From an uncultured Collinsella sp. (GTDB lineage Bacteria; Actinomycetota; Coriobacteriia; Coriobacteriales; Coriobacteriaceae): a stretch of 64,000 nt of DNA. The number at the start of each line of letters is the position of its first letter. The stretch's first letter is position 1. The translations under genes were made by a program, and so were the position numbers. The notes under the pieces are model-generated. The model was given only the letters and a program-made list of their open reading frames with translations, did no database searches and was not told the origin of the DNA. The stretch spans positions 5,054 through 69,053 of the forward strand of contig UQMM01000009.1 of the NCBI GenBank assembly GCA_900542165.1, read 5' to 3'. This document shows, piece by piece, positions 26,872 through 34,954 of this stretch.

Positions 26872-27040
26872 AGCGCTGCAGATTGAGGACGGACAGCGAA
26901 AGCGTTCCTAAGCGAGCAAGGTGGCGTGAAAGAGGAGGGCATAGGCCTTGTGGCCATGCCCGACGATTGAACGCCAGATTGCCGCTTAGGAACGTTTGCA
27001 GCGTCGAGCGGTTACGGTGTTTGGCAAAACGCCGTAACTT
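26872..27040. repeat. Structured element, copy B of three
   Basis: Helices as in copy A, with paired changes: CGTTCCTAAGCG with CGCTTAGGAACG, TGGCGT with ACGCCA, a central hairpin GGCATAGGCC/GGCCATGCC, and a closing hairpin GTTACGGTGTTT / AAACGCCGTAAC. It ends 16 bases before the -35 box of the marR promoter. Confidence 0.85.
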
Positions 27041-27055
27041 AATAAGTTTGGTACC

Positions 27056-27084
27056 TTGACATTCATTTCTCATGCTCCTAGATT
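27056..27084 (+). promoter_or_regulatory. Strong sigma-70-type promoter of the marR-ABC operon
   Basis: TTGACA (27056-27061) and TAGATT (27079-27084) with 17-base spacing, about 55 bases ahead of the marR start. Confidence 0.8.
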
Positions 27085-27118
27085 AGTTAGGCACAAAACA
27101 ATTCCACTACCTAACTAA
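27083..27118. promoter_or_regulatory. Inverted-repeat operator over the marR promoter
   Basis: TTAGTTAGG (27083-27091) and CCTAACTAA (27110-27118) are perfect 9-bp complements with 18 bases between. The left half overlaps the -10 box and the right half lies in the leader, the expected place for autorepression by a MarR dimer. Confidence 0.75.
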
Positions 27119-27139
27119 AGAAAGGAGCGAAGATTAGAT

Positions 27140-27643
27140 ATGTGTGTTGAACCACACGCCCATCCGCATGAACCCGGCGACGACCCCTCGCAGCCGGTAG
27201 ACGAGCCCGAGACTCAGTCCAAGGAGGACCGTCTCGCCAAGAGAATCCTCCATGGGCTGGGGTTTTGCGGCCATTACATGCATTTTCACGGCGGCGGCAT
27301 ATCTGGCAAGGCGCCTATTGTCTGCCTACTCGCCAAGCAGCCGACCGGCGAGCTGTCCCAACAGGAGCTCGGCATGCACTTCGACCTCAAGCCGGGGTCC
27401 CTTTCCGAGATTCTGTCCAAGCTCGAACTGGGCGGTCTTATCGAGCGCAGTCGCAATCCCAAAGACCGTCGGCAGCTCACCATCCGCCTGACCGATGCGG
27501 GATGGGAAAAGGCCCGCGTTGAGCAGGCGGCCCGCATCCGCTTTAGAGAGCAGGCCTTTAGCGCGCTCACCCACGACGAGCGCGAGCAGCTCGCCGAAAT
27601 GCTCGAGAAAATCCGTGTAACCTGGGAGGAACTGGATGATTAA
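27140..27643 (+). CDS. MarR-family transcriptional regulator
   Basis: Winged-helix repressor expected to control itself and the two ABC exporter genes behind it. 167 residues: a His/Pro/Glu-rich N terminus, then the winged helix with QQELGMHFDLKPGSLSEILS (recognition helix) and RSRNPKDRRQLTIRLTDAG (wing, the conserved DxRxxxLxLT pattern of the family), and a C-terminal dimerisation helix. The stop overlaps the exporter start by eight bases. The ligand that would relieve repression is unknown; GHYMHFHGGG and the N-terminal histidines hint at possible metal contact, which is speculation. Confidence 0.92.
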   Translation: MCVEPHAHPHEPGDDPSQPVDEPETQSKEDRLAKRILHGLGFCGHYMHFHGGGISGKAPIVCLLAKQPTGELSQQELGMHFDLKPGSLSEILSKLELGGLIERSRNPKDRRQLTIRLTDAGWEKARVEQAARIRFREQAFSALTHDEREQLAEMLEKIRVTWEELDD

Positions 27644-29450
27644 AACCCTCATGGGAAGCATCCGCGACTATATGAAAGTCACCGTTGCTACGCCATTGCT
27701 CGTGCTTGGCGAGGTGCTCTGCGAGATGCTGATTCCATTTATCACCGCCAACCTGATCGATGCCATCAAAGACGGCGCCACCGTGGCCGAGATGCTTCCC
27801 ACCGCGGGCTTTTTGGTGCTCATCGCGCTGACATCGCTTGCTTTTGGCGCCGCTGCCGGCGTCACCTGCAGCCATGCGAGCTGCGGCTTCGCTAAGAACC
27901 TGCGTCACGACCTGTTCTACAAGATCCAGACGTTCAGCTTTGCCAACATCGATGAGTTCTCGAGCTCCTCGCTCGTCACGCGCCTGACCACCGATATCAA
28001 CAACGTGCAGCAGGCCTTTATGATGATCATCCGTATCGCCGTGCGCGCGCCGCTGGTACTGATCTTCGCCTTTACCATGGCATTTATCATGGGCGGCAGC
28101 GTCGCCATGGTCTACCTGGTCATCATTCCACTGCTGGGCTTTGGGCTGTTCTTTATCATCTTTAAGGTGCGCCCCATCTTCTCGCGCGTGTTCCACAAGT
28201 ACGACGCCCTTAACGAGTCCGTCGAGGAAAACGTCACCGGCATGCGCGTAGTTAAGAGCTATGTGCGCGAAGACTTTGAGAAGGAGAAGTTCGCGACCGC
28301 CGCACGCGACGTCCAGATGGACTTCACCCGCGCCGAGAAGCTGCTCGCCTTTAACAACCCCATGATGAACATCTGCGTCAACGGCGCGTTTGTCGTCATC
28401 ATCTACCTGGGCTCCAAGCTCATCATCACGAGCCAGGGAACGCTGTTCGACGTGGGCCAGCTCTCCTCGATCTTTACCTATGGCTTCCAGATTCTGATGA
28501 GTCTGATGCAGTTGTCGATGATCTTTGTCATGGTGACCATGGCCGACGAATCGGCACACCGCATTACCGAGGTGTTGGCCGCCGAGCCCACGATCGCCGA
28601 TCCCGCCGAGCCCGTGCTCGAGGTTGCCGACGGCTCCATCGACTTTGACCACGTGAGCTTTAAGTACTCCGCGCATGCGAAGCGCCAGGCGCTCGACGAT
28701 ATCGACCTGCACATTAAGAGCGGCGAGACCATCGGCATCATCGGCGGCACCGGCTCGGCCAAGTCCACGCTTGTAAACCTCATCGCCCGCCTGTACGACG
28801 CCACCGAAGGCACCGTGCGCGTGGGCGGCGTGGATGTGCGCGACTACGACTTGGACGCCCTGCGCCACCAAGTGGCCATGGTATTGCAGAAAAACGTGCT
28901 GTTTAGCGGCACGATTGCCGAGAACCTGCGTTGGGGCGACCCGAACGCCACCGACGAAGAGGTCCGCGAGGCGGCACATCTGGCCTGCGCCGACGAGTTT
29001 GTCGACGGCTTCCCCAAGGGCTATGACACCTGGATCGAGCAGGGCGGCTCCAATGTCTCGGGCGGTCAGAAGCAGCGCCTGTGCATTGCGCGCGCCCTGC
29101 TGCGTCGCCCCAAGATCTTGATCCTGGACGACTCCACCAGCGCCGTCGACACTAAGACCGACGCCAAGATCCGCGCAGGGTTGGCAAGCTATCTGCCCAA
29201 CACGACCAAGCTCATCATCGCCCAGCGCATTAGCTCCGTGCAGGACGCAGACCGCATCATCGTCATGGAGGGTGGCCGTATCGCGCAGATCGGCAACCAT
29301 GACGAGCTACTCAAGACGAGCGAGATCTACCGCGAGACCTTTACCTCGCAGAACAAGATGTCTGCCGAGGGCGAAGGGGCCGTCGAGGCCGACACCGAGG
29401 CATCCGCAACGCAAGCTCAGACCCAGGAAGGAGGCGAGGCACATGAGTAA
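27636..29450 (+). CDS. Heterodimeric ABC exporter, subunit with a degenerate ATPase site
   Basis: Fused membrane and ATPase half-transporter, 604 residues, six helices in the first half. The ATPase has GGTGSAKST for Walker A (Ala in place of the last Gly), signature NVSGGQKQR and Walker B ILILDDSTSAVD, where Asp replaces the catalytic Glu. An Asp here is the mark of the weak site in heterodimeric exporters of the TM287/288 and BmrCD kind. A Glu/Ala/Gln-rich tail ends the protein. The next gene encodes the partner and overlaps by eight bases. Likely exports drugs or peptides (inference from family). Confidence 0.93.
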   Translation: MIKTLMGSIRDYMKVTVATPLLVLGEVLCEMLIPFITANLIDAIKDGATVAEMLPTAGFLVLIALTSLAFGAAAGVTCSHASCGFAKNLRHDLFYKIQTFSFANIDEFSSSSLVTRLTTDINNVQQAFMMIIRIAVRAPLVLIFAFTMAFIMGGSVAMVYLVIIPLLGFGLFFIIFKVRPIFSRVFHKYDALNESVEENVTGMRVVKSYVREDFEKEKFATAARDVQMDFTRAEKLLAFNNPMMNICVNGAFVVIIYLGSKLIITSQGTLFDVGQLSSIFTYGFQILMSLMQLSMIFVMVTMADESAHRITEVLAAEPTIADPAEPVLEVADGSIDFDHVSFKYSAHAKRQALDDIDLHIKSGETIGIIGGTGSAKSTLVNLIARLYDATEGTVRVGGVDVRDYDLDALRHQVAMVLQKNVLFSGTIAENLRWGDPNATDEEVREAAHLACADEFVDGFPKGYDTWIEQGGSNVSGGQKQRLCIARALLRRPKILILDDSTSAVDTKTDAKIRAGLASYLPNTTKLIIAQRISSVQDADRIIVMEGGRIAQIGNHDELLKTSEIYRETFTSQNKMSAEGEGAVEADTEASATQAQTQEGGEAHE

Positions 29451-31362
29451 GGCAACGACCGCCGAGCGCGCGCTCAACCGCAAGGGCGGCACCATGTCGC
29501 GCCTCATCAAGACGCTTTTTGGCTTCTACCCCGTGCTTTTGCCCCTCGTCGTCGTCGGCGTGGTGCTCTGCGCCATCATCAACTCCATCGGCGCGACCTT
29601 CCTTCAGAGCGCCCTGCAGATTATTAGCGAATCGTGGCAATCGGGCGATTGGGAAGCCGCACAGCCCAAGATCGCACAGCTCGTGACCACCCTCGCCTGC
29701 ATCTACGGCGTCGGCATCCTGTCCTCGCTCTTCTGGAACCGTGCCATGGCCATCGTCACGCAGGGCTCGTTGGAGAAGCTGCGCGAGAAGATGTTCAACC
29801 GCATGCAGGACCTGCCGATTCGCTACTTCGACACGCACCAGCGCGGCGACATCATGAGCCACTACACCAACGACATCGACACGCTGCGCCAGATGATCAG
29901 CCAGTCGCTGCCCAACCTGCTCATGACGACCATCGTCATCGTCACGGTGTTCTTTATCATGCTGTACTACAGCGTTTGGATGTGCCTGGTCATTGTGGCA
30001 GGCGTCGCCTTTATGACCTTTATGACCAAGCTGCTCGGCTCCAACTCCGCGCGCTTCTTTATTGCGCAGCAGACCGAGCTCGGCGTTGTCGAGGGCCATA
30101 TCGAGGAAGTCATGAACGGCCAGAAGGTCGTCAAGGCATTCTGCCACGAGTCTGCCGCCGAGGCCGATTTTGACGAGCGCAACGAAAAGCTCTTCGAGGT
30201 CTCGCAGAAGGCCAACATGTACGCCAACATCCTCATGCCCATCCTTATGAACCTGGGAAACCTGCTCTACGTGCTGGTCGCACTGGCCGGCGGCATTTTC
30301 CTGGCGCTGGGCGTGCCCAACCTGAGCATCTCGGGCATGGCGCTGTCCATCGCCGTCGTGGTGCCGTTCCTCAACATGACCAAGCAGTTCTGCGGACAGA
30401 TCGGCCAGATCTCGCAGCAGATCAACGCCGTGGTCATGGGCCTCGCCGGCGCCGACCGTATCTTTGAGCTCATCGACGAGGAGCCCGAAGCCGACGAAGG
30501 CTATGTGACGCTCGTCAACGCTCAGGTGAACCCCGACACCTGGCAGCTCGAGGAGGCCGACCACCACACCGGCATGTGGGCGTGGAAACATCCGCACCGC
30601 GCAACCGGCGAGATCGAGTACGTGCCGCTGCGCGGCGACCTGGTCATGGACAACGTCGACTTTGGCTACACGCCCGACCACGAGGTGTTGCACGGCGTGT
30701 CCGTGTTTGCCAAGCCGGGCCAGAAGGTCGCGTTTGTCGGCGCCACCGGTGCCGGTAAGACGACCATCACCAACCTCATCAACCGCTTCTACGACATCGC
30801 CGACGGCAAGATCCGCTACGACGGCATCAACGTCAACAAGATCCGCAAGGCCGACCTGCGCCGCTCGCTGGGCGTCGTGCTACAGGACGTAAACCTGTTC
30901 ACCGGCACTGTGATGGATAACATCCGCTACGGCAACCTGGACGCTACCGACGAGGAGTGCATCGCGGCGGCCAGGCTCGCGGGCGCGGACGACTTTATCA
31001 CCCGCCTGCCCGACGACTACGACACCATGCTCACCGGCAACGGCGCACAGCTGTCGCAGGGCCAGCGCCAGCTAATTTCAATCGCACGCGCTGCCGTCGC
31101 CGATCCGCCGGCAATGATTCTGGACGAGGCTACGAGCTCCATCGACACCCGCACCGAAGCCATCGTGCAGGCGGGCATGGACAAGCTCATGGAAGGCCGC
31201 ACGACGTTTGTCATCGCGCACCGCCTGTCCACCGTGCGCAACTCCGACGCGATCATCTGTCTGGACCACGGCCGCATCATCGAGCGCGGCAACCACGACG
31301 AGCTGATCGCCAAGCGCGGGTATTACTACCAGCTGTACACGGGTGCGTTTGAGCTCGAGTAG
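29443..31362 (+). CDS. Heterodimeric ABC exporter, subunit with the canonical ATPase motifs
   Basis: Partner half-transporter, 639 residues from the ATG at 29443 with AGGAGG upstream; the open frame back to 29272 is an overlap artefact. Six membrane helices, then Walker A GATGAGKTT, signature LSQGQRQ and Walker B MILDEATSSID with the catalytic Glu present, H-loop VIAHRLS. A roughly 60-residue insert between the membrane and ATPase domains (about 345-400, including ADHHTGMWAWKHPHR) is longer than usual. Last gene of the MarR-controlled operon, followed by a long palindrome and a terminator. Confidence 0.95.
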   Translation: MSKATTAERALNRKGGTMSRLIKTLFGFYPVLLPLVVVGVVLCAIINSIGATFLQSALQIISESWQSGDWEAAQPKIAQLVTTLACIYGVGILSSLFWNRAMAIVTQGSLEKLREKMFNRMQDLPIRYFDTHQRGDIMSHYTNDIDTLRQMISQSLPNLLMTTIVIVTVFFIMLYYSVWMCLVIVAGVAFMTFMTKLLGSNSARFFIAQQTELGVVEGHIEEVMNGQKVVKAFCHESAAEADFDERNEKLFEVSQKANMYANILMPILMNLGNLLYVLVALAGGIFLALGVPNLSISGMALSIAVVVPFLNMTKQFCGQIGQISQQINAVVMGLAGADRIFELIDEEPEADEGYVTLVNAQVNPDTWQLEEADHHTGMWAWKHPHRATGEIEYVPLRGDLVMDNVDFGYTPDHEVLHGVSVFAKPGQKVAFVGATGAGKTTITNLINRFYDIADGKIRYDGINVNKIRKADLRRSLGVVLQDVNLFTGTVMDNIRYGNLDATDEECIAAARLAGADDFITRLPDDYDTMLTGNGAQLSQGQRQLISIARAAVADPPAMILDEATSSIDTRTEAIVQAGMDKLMEGRTTFVIAHRLSTVRNSDAIICLDHGRIIERGNHDELIAKRGYYYQLYTGAFELE

Positions 31363-31377
31363 GTAGGTTTGTTCCAC

Positions 31378-31483
31378 GGAGGTCTCCCAGGCGGGCCGGG
31401 GTGTAACCTCCGTGCTCAAACATTCTCGCTTCGCTGCGAAACTGCGCGCGGAAGTTACACCCCGGCCCGCCTGGGAGACCTCC
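31378..31483. repeat. Perfect 30-bp inverted repeat downstream of the ABC operon
   Basis: Arms at 31378-31407 and 31454-31483 are exact complements over 30 bases (left arm starts GGAGGTCTCCCAGG and ends GGGTGTAAC), with a 46-base interval that contains a TTCGC/GCGAA hairpin. It lies 15 bases after the operon's last stop and ahead of the real terminator. Confidence 0.85.
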
Positions 31484-31525
31484 TGCGCGCAATCAACCCG
31501 TCATTAAAACAGAATAAAAGTTGGT

Positions 31526-31560
31526 GAGGCCCTGGCCGTTTGGCCAGGGCCTCGTTTTGT
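31526..31560 (+). terminator. Rho-independent terminator of the ABC operon, possibly bidirectional
   Basis: GAGGCCCTGGCC pairs with GGCCAGGGCCTC around a GTTT loop, followed on the plus strand by GTTTTGT. On the minus strand the stem is followed by ACCAACTTTTAT, so it may also serve the convergent LysR gene. Confidence 0.9.
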
Positions 31561-31569
31561 AAGGATGAA

Positions 31570-32448
31570 CTAGTTGAGGAGTTGGGCCATGGCGTTGACG
31601 AATTTTTGGACTTGGAGGGTGGGCTCGAGCGGATAGTGCAAAAAGACCGGCACCTCACGGCCGCACAGGAACGGCACGCCCACAAAGGCCGGGTGCACCC
31701 CCGACCACGCCCCGCAGGTGAGCACCGCGTCGCCCTTTTCCTCCGCCTCGTTAAAGAGCGCAAAGTCAAAGCTGTCCACGTCGATCACGTCAACGCCGCC
31801 GTCGGCCAGAAGGTCGATGCGCAGGCTGTCCATTGCGTCGTTGCCGTGACGGAGCACGCGCAGGCGCATGCCCTCCAGGTCGGCAACCGTGATGCGCGTC
31901 TTGCGCGCCAGCGGGCTCGAGCGTGGCACGTCGATATAAAACGGCACGTTAACGATGCGGAGCTTTTGGCAGGCGTCGCCCCAGCGCGGGGTCGAAAAAC
32001 TCGACTGCACCACATCGACCTCGCGGCCCAAGCTGCGCATGACGGATTCGCGTTCGTCGTAGAGGTCGCTCACCGGCACGATCTCAAATCGCAGCGACGG
32101 TTCCAGATCGTGAATGTCCGACCACATCGACAGCGTTTGGCGCCCCGGGCACATCATCGACACGCCCAGACGCACGGCCCCGCCATCGCCCGCCGCGCGT
32201 CGGGCACGGCGTAGCGCGTCCTCGGACTGCCGCATAATCGAACGTGCATCGTCCACCAGCAGAGCACCTGCCGGCGTCACCTTAACACCAGAATGCGAGC
32301 GCTCGAACAACGTGATGCCGAACTCGGCCTCGAATCCCGACACCTGTTTGACGAGTGCCGGGGTCGACACGCGCAATTTTGCCGCCGCACGCGAGAAGCT
32401 TCCCAGCTCCGCGGCGGCCGATATGGCCTCGAGTCGTCGATCGTACAC
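31570..32448 (-). CDS. LysR-family transcriptional regulator
   Basis: 292 residues from GTG at 32446-32448, chosen because GGGAG lies six bases upstream; an ATG at 32481 would add 11 residues. N-terminal helix-turn-helix: ELGSFSRAAAKLRVSTPALVKQ, then LFERSHSGVKVTPAG, both typical of LysR proteins. The C-terminal two-lobed effector domain starts at about residue 85. It is divergent from the SDR-MFS-Gfo/Idh genes and is the obvious candidate regulator of them. Effector unknown. Confidence 0.92.
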   Translation of the reverse strand: MYDRRLEAISAAAELGSFSRAAAKLRVSTPALVKQVSGFEAEFGITLFERSHSGVKVTPAGALLVDDARSIMRQSEDALRRARRAAGDGGAVRLGVSMMCPGRQTLSMWSDIHDLEPSLRFEIVPVSDLYDERESVMRSLGREVDVVQSSFSTPRWGDACQKLRIVNVPFYIDVPRSSPLARKTRITVADLEGMRLRVLRHGNDAMDSLRIDLLADGGVDVIDVDSFDFALFNEAEEKGDAVLTCGAWSGVHPAFVGVPFLCGREVPVFLHYPLEPTLQVQKFVNAMAQLLN

Positions 32449-32544
32449 GTCAATCTCCCGTTTTCGCGTCTGTGGCCACATGATGCCACAGGGGGTTGTT
32501 TTCGCAGGTCACGCGCTCAATTGAGAAAAACTGCATCGCACGGT

Positions 32545-32611
32545 GTAAACCTACGGTTAACGCCATTCTAACAAATATGCAATTCACCTGCGCAAATGCA
32601 AAGCATACGAT
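32545..32611 (+). promoter_or_regulatory. Divergent control region of LysR gene and SDR cluster
   Basis: TTCACC (32583-32588) and TACGAT (32606-32611), 17 bases apart, could be the cluster promoter. Upstream are an imperfect dyad TAAACC-TAC-GGTTAA (32546-32560) and a small ATGC-AAA-GCAT palindrome (32597-32607), plausible LysR sites. Confidence 0.4.
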
Positions 32612-32680
32612 AACCAGCGAAAACCACGTGGGTCGATTAATGGGAGCGACCCACCGGGAGGCACAAGAAGGGAAGTTCCT

Positions 32681-33562
32681 ATGAGCAATTGGCTTAAGCT
32701 CGAGGGCGATGTCTGCGCCGTGACTGGCGCGCTCGGCGGTATGGGCGTCGAGATTTGCCGCGAGTTCGCCCGCAACGGCGCCAACGTCGTCCTGCTCGAC
32801 CTGGACGAAGAGAAGGTCAAGGCCGCTGCCGCCGACCTCGCCGCTGAGTTTGGCATCCACGCCGAGGGTTACAAGATGAACGCCACCGACGAGGCCGAGG
32901 TTCAGGCTGCCGTCGACGCCACCATCGCCGACTTCGGCCGCGTCGACGTTCTCGTCAACACCGCCGGCATCCTGCGCTTCGCCGCCATGGAGGACCTGCC
33001 GCTGAGCGACTGGGAGCAGGTGCTCAACGTCAACCTCACCGGCTACTTCATCACCTCGCAGCGCTTTGGTCGCGAGATGATCAAGGCCGGCCAGGGTCGC
33101 CTGGTGCACATCTCGACCGTTGCCAGCCACTCCCCCGAGACGTTCTCGGGCGTGTACAGCTCCACCAAGGCCGGCGTCAACATGATGTCCAAGATGCTCG
33201 CCGCCGAGTGGGGCCCCTACGGCGTGCGCTCCAACTGCGTCGAGCCCTGCTTCGTTAAGACCCCGATGTCGGCCAACTTCTACGCCGACCCCGAGGTCGA
33301 AAAGAGCCGCAGCCGTCTGATCGCCACGCGCCGCATCGGCGAAGTCAGCGATATCGCCAACGCCGTCATGTTCCTGGCGTCCAAGCGCTCGGACTTTACC
33401 ACCGGCGACGCTATCAAGGTCGACGGTGGCTTCTCCAACATGATGGGCGACCTCACCGCCAAGCCCGGAGGCCGTCGCGCTTATGCCGACAACTACCTCA
33501 AGAACAAGGGTGTCGAGCTTTGGTCCGATGAGTCCGGCGTCGCCAAGCCGACTGACCAGTAA
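32681..33562 (+). CDS. Short-chain dehydrogenase/reductase
   Basis: Classical-type SDR, NAD(P)-dependent oxidoreductase, 293 residues. Cofactor loop TGALGGMG at 15-22, NTAG at 93-96, catalytic N116, S145, Y159 and K163 (YSSTK). The Asp at the end of the second strand (LLDLDEEK) favours NAD(H). A C-terminal tail of about 35 residues past the usual GG-F end is present. The start has GAAGGGAAG upstream. First gene of a three-gene set with an OFA-type transporter and a Gfo/Idh/MocA oxidoreductase, which suggests uptake and stepwise oxidation of one compound, perhaps a polyol or sugar acid (inference). Confidence 0.92.
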   Translation: MSNWLKLEGDVCAVTGALGGMGVEICREFARNGANVVLLDLDEEKVKAAAADLAAEFGIHAEGYKMNATDEAEVQAAVDATIADFGRVDVLVNTAGILRFAAMEDLPLSDWEQVLNVNLTGYFITSQRFGREMIKAGQGRLVHISTVASHSPETFSGVYSSTKAGVNMMSKMLAAEWGPYGVRSNCVEPCFVKTPMSANFYADPEVEKSRSRLIATRRIGEVSDIANAVMFLASKRSDFTTGDAIKVDGGFSNMMGDLTAKPGGRRAYADNYLKNKGVELWSDESGVAKPTDQ

Positions 33563-33628
33563 ACCAACCCGACAGGGAGGACCCACGGACACGCCTGTTC
33601 CTCCTCCGTATCGATTAGAAAGAGTCCA

Positions 33629-34885
33629 ATGGCTTCCACCAACTCCAACAAGGGTCGCGCCGTCGTGCTTTCCGCCGCGTGCGTCACCATGTTCTTCATC
33701 AGCTCCATCGCGCTGTATTCCGTCGTGAGCAAGAACCTGCTCGCCGTCTACCCCGAGTGGTCGAGCGCCCTTACCTGGGCCTTCCCGGTCTTTCAGACCA
33801 TCATGGCCGTGACGGGCATCTTCGCCGGCCGCATCTCCGATAAGATCGGCCCGCGCAACGTCGTTATCGCCGCCGCCGTGTGCTACGGCCTGGGCTGGTT
33901 CATGTCCGGCACCGTCACCGAGCCGTGGCAGTTCTACCTGTGGTTCTCGCTCGTCGCCGCCATCGGCAACGGCCTGGGCTACAACCCCGCGCTCACCACC
34001 GGTCAAAAGTGGTTCATCGACAAAAAGGGCCTTGCCTCCGGCATCACCCTGGCCGCTTCGACCGCCGGCCCCGCCGTGCTGTCCCCGGTGCTCGCCTCGC
34101 TGCTCATCCCGAGCCTGGGCATCTTTGGCGCCCTTAAGGCGCTCGGCGTCATCTTCTTTGTGACGATTGCTGCCTCCGCCCTGTTCCTGAAGGCCCCCGA
34201 GGCCGGTTGGCTGCCCGAGGGCTTCGAGGCCCCCAAGGGCGGCGCGCACGCCGGCACCTTCGGCGACCTCACCCCGGGCGAGATGGTCAAGACCCCGCGC
34301 TTCTGGGTCCTCATCGTCACTTTCGCCTTTGCCGCCACCGCGGGCACCCTGCTCGTGGGCAAGGTTGCCTCCATCGCCGCCGTCCAGCTCTTCGCCGACC
34401 CCACGAGCGCCGCGGCCGTCGCCCTCGGCGGTGTGGTGGTCTCCGTCAACACCTGCGCCAACTTGGTTGGCCGCCTGTCCTTTGGCCAGATCATTGACAA
34501 GCTCGGCGCCTATAAGTCGCTGCTCATCAGCCTTGTCGTCACTATCGTCGCACTCGTCATCATGTCGATGAGCTTTACGCAGAGCATGTTCTTTGTGGCG
34601 CTCGCCCTGCTCGGCTTTAGCTTTGGCGCCCTGCTCGTCATCTACCCGCCGCTCACCGGTGGCGCCTTTGGTACCAGCAACATCGGCGTCAACTACGGCA
34701 TCATGTTTTTGGGCTATGCCGCTTCCACCTGGATCAGCCAGCCCATCACCGCCGTGCTGTATCACGCCGAGGCCGGCAGCGCCGCCTACCAGCAGTCCTT
34801 CTACGGCGCCATTGTGATCGCCGCCATCGCCGTCGTGCTCACCGTCTACATGATGGTCTCCGACAGCAAGAAGAAGTCCGCCTAG
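33629..34885 (+). CDS. MFS transporter of the oxalate/formate antiporter (OFA) type
   Basis: Twelve-helix transporter, 418 residues. FAGRISDKIGPRNV is the MFS loop 2-3 motif; GNGLGYNPALTTGQKWF followed by KKGLASGITLAASTAGPAVLSP is characteristic of OFA members, which carry oxalate, lactate, shikimate-like and other organic acids. A second loop motif appears as GQIIDKLGAYKS. The start has AGAAAGAG ahead, about 65 bases after the SDR stop. Likely the importer for the neighbouring dehydrogenases. Confidence 0.92.
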   Translation: MASTNSNKGRAVVLSAACVTMFFISSIALYSVVSKNLLAVYPEWSSALTWAFPVFQTIMAVTGIFAGRISDKIGPRNVVIAAAVCYGLGWFMSGTVTEPWQFYLWFSLVAAIGNGLGYNPALTTGQKWFIDKKGLASGITLAASTAGPAVLSPVLASLLIPSLGIFGALKALGVIFFVTIAASALFLKAPEAGWLPEGFEAPKGGAHAGTFGDLTPGEMVKTPRFWVLIVTFAFAATAGTLLVGKVASIAAVQLFADPTSAAAVALGGVVVSVNTCANLVGRLSFGQIIDKLGAYKSLLISLVVTIVALVIMSMSFTQSMFFVALALLGFSFGALLVIYPPLTGGAFGTSNIGVNYGIMFLGYAASTWISQPITAVLYHAEAGSAAYQQSFYGAIVIAAIAVVLTVYMMVSDSKKKSA

Positions 34886-34892
34886 TTTTACC

Positions 34893-34925
34893 GATGCGAC
34901 AAAGGGACAGCCCCTTTGTCGCATC
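34893..34925. repeat. CAAAGGG/CCCTTTG hairpin, copy 2 of 4
   Basis: GATGCGACAAAGGG (34893-34906) pairs perfectly with CCCTTTGTCGCATC (34912-34925), 5-base loop, eight bases after the MFS stop and within the cluster, so it may act as an intra-operon attenuator or processing site. Confidence 0.9.
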
Positions 34926-34954
34926 CCACCGGTCACCAGTATTAAGGAGTCGAA

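Noticed and set aside
26756..27073. Minus-strand small protein containing SDPWGTEDNGSFWA
   Set aside because: The frame runs through two dispersed repeats (31-bp palindrome and structured element copy B); the peptide is the translation of repeat DNA.
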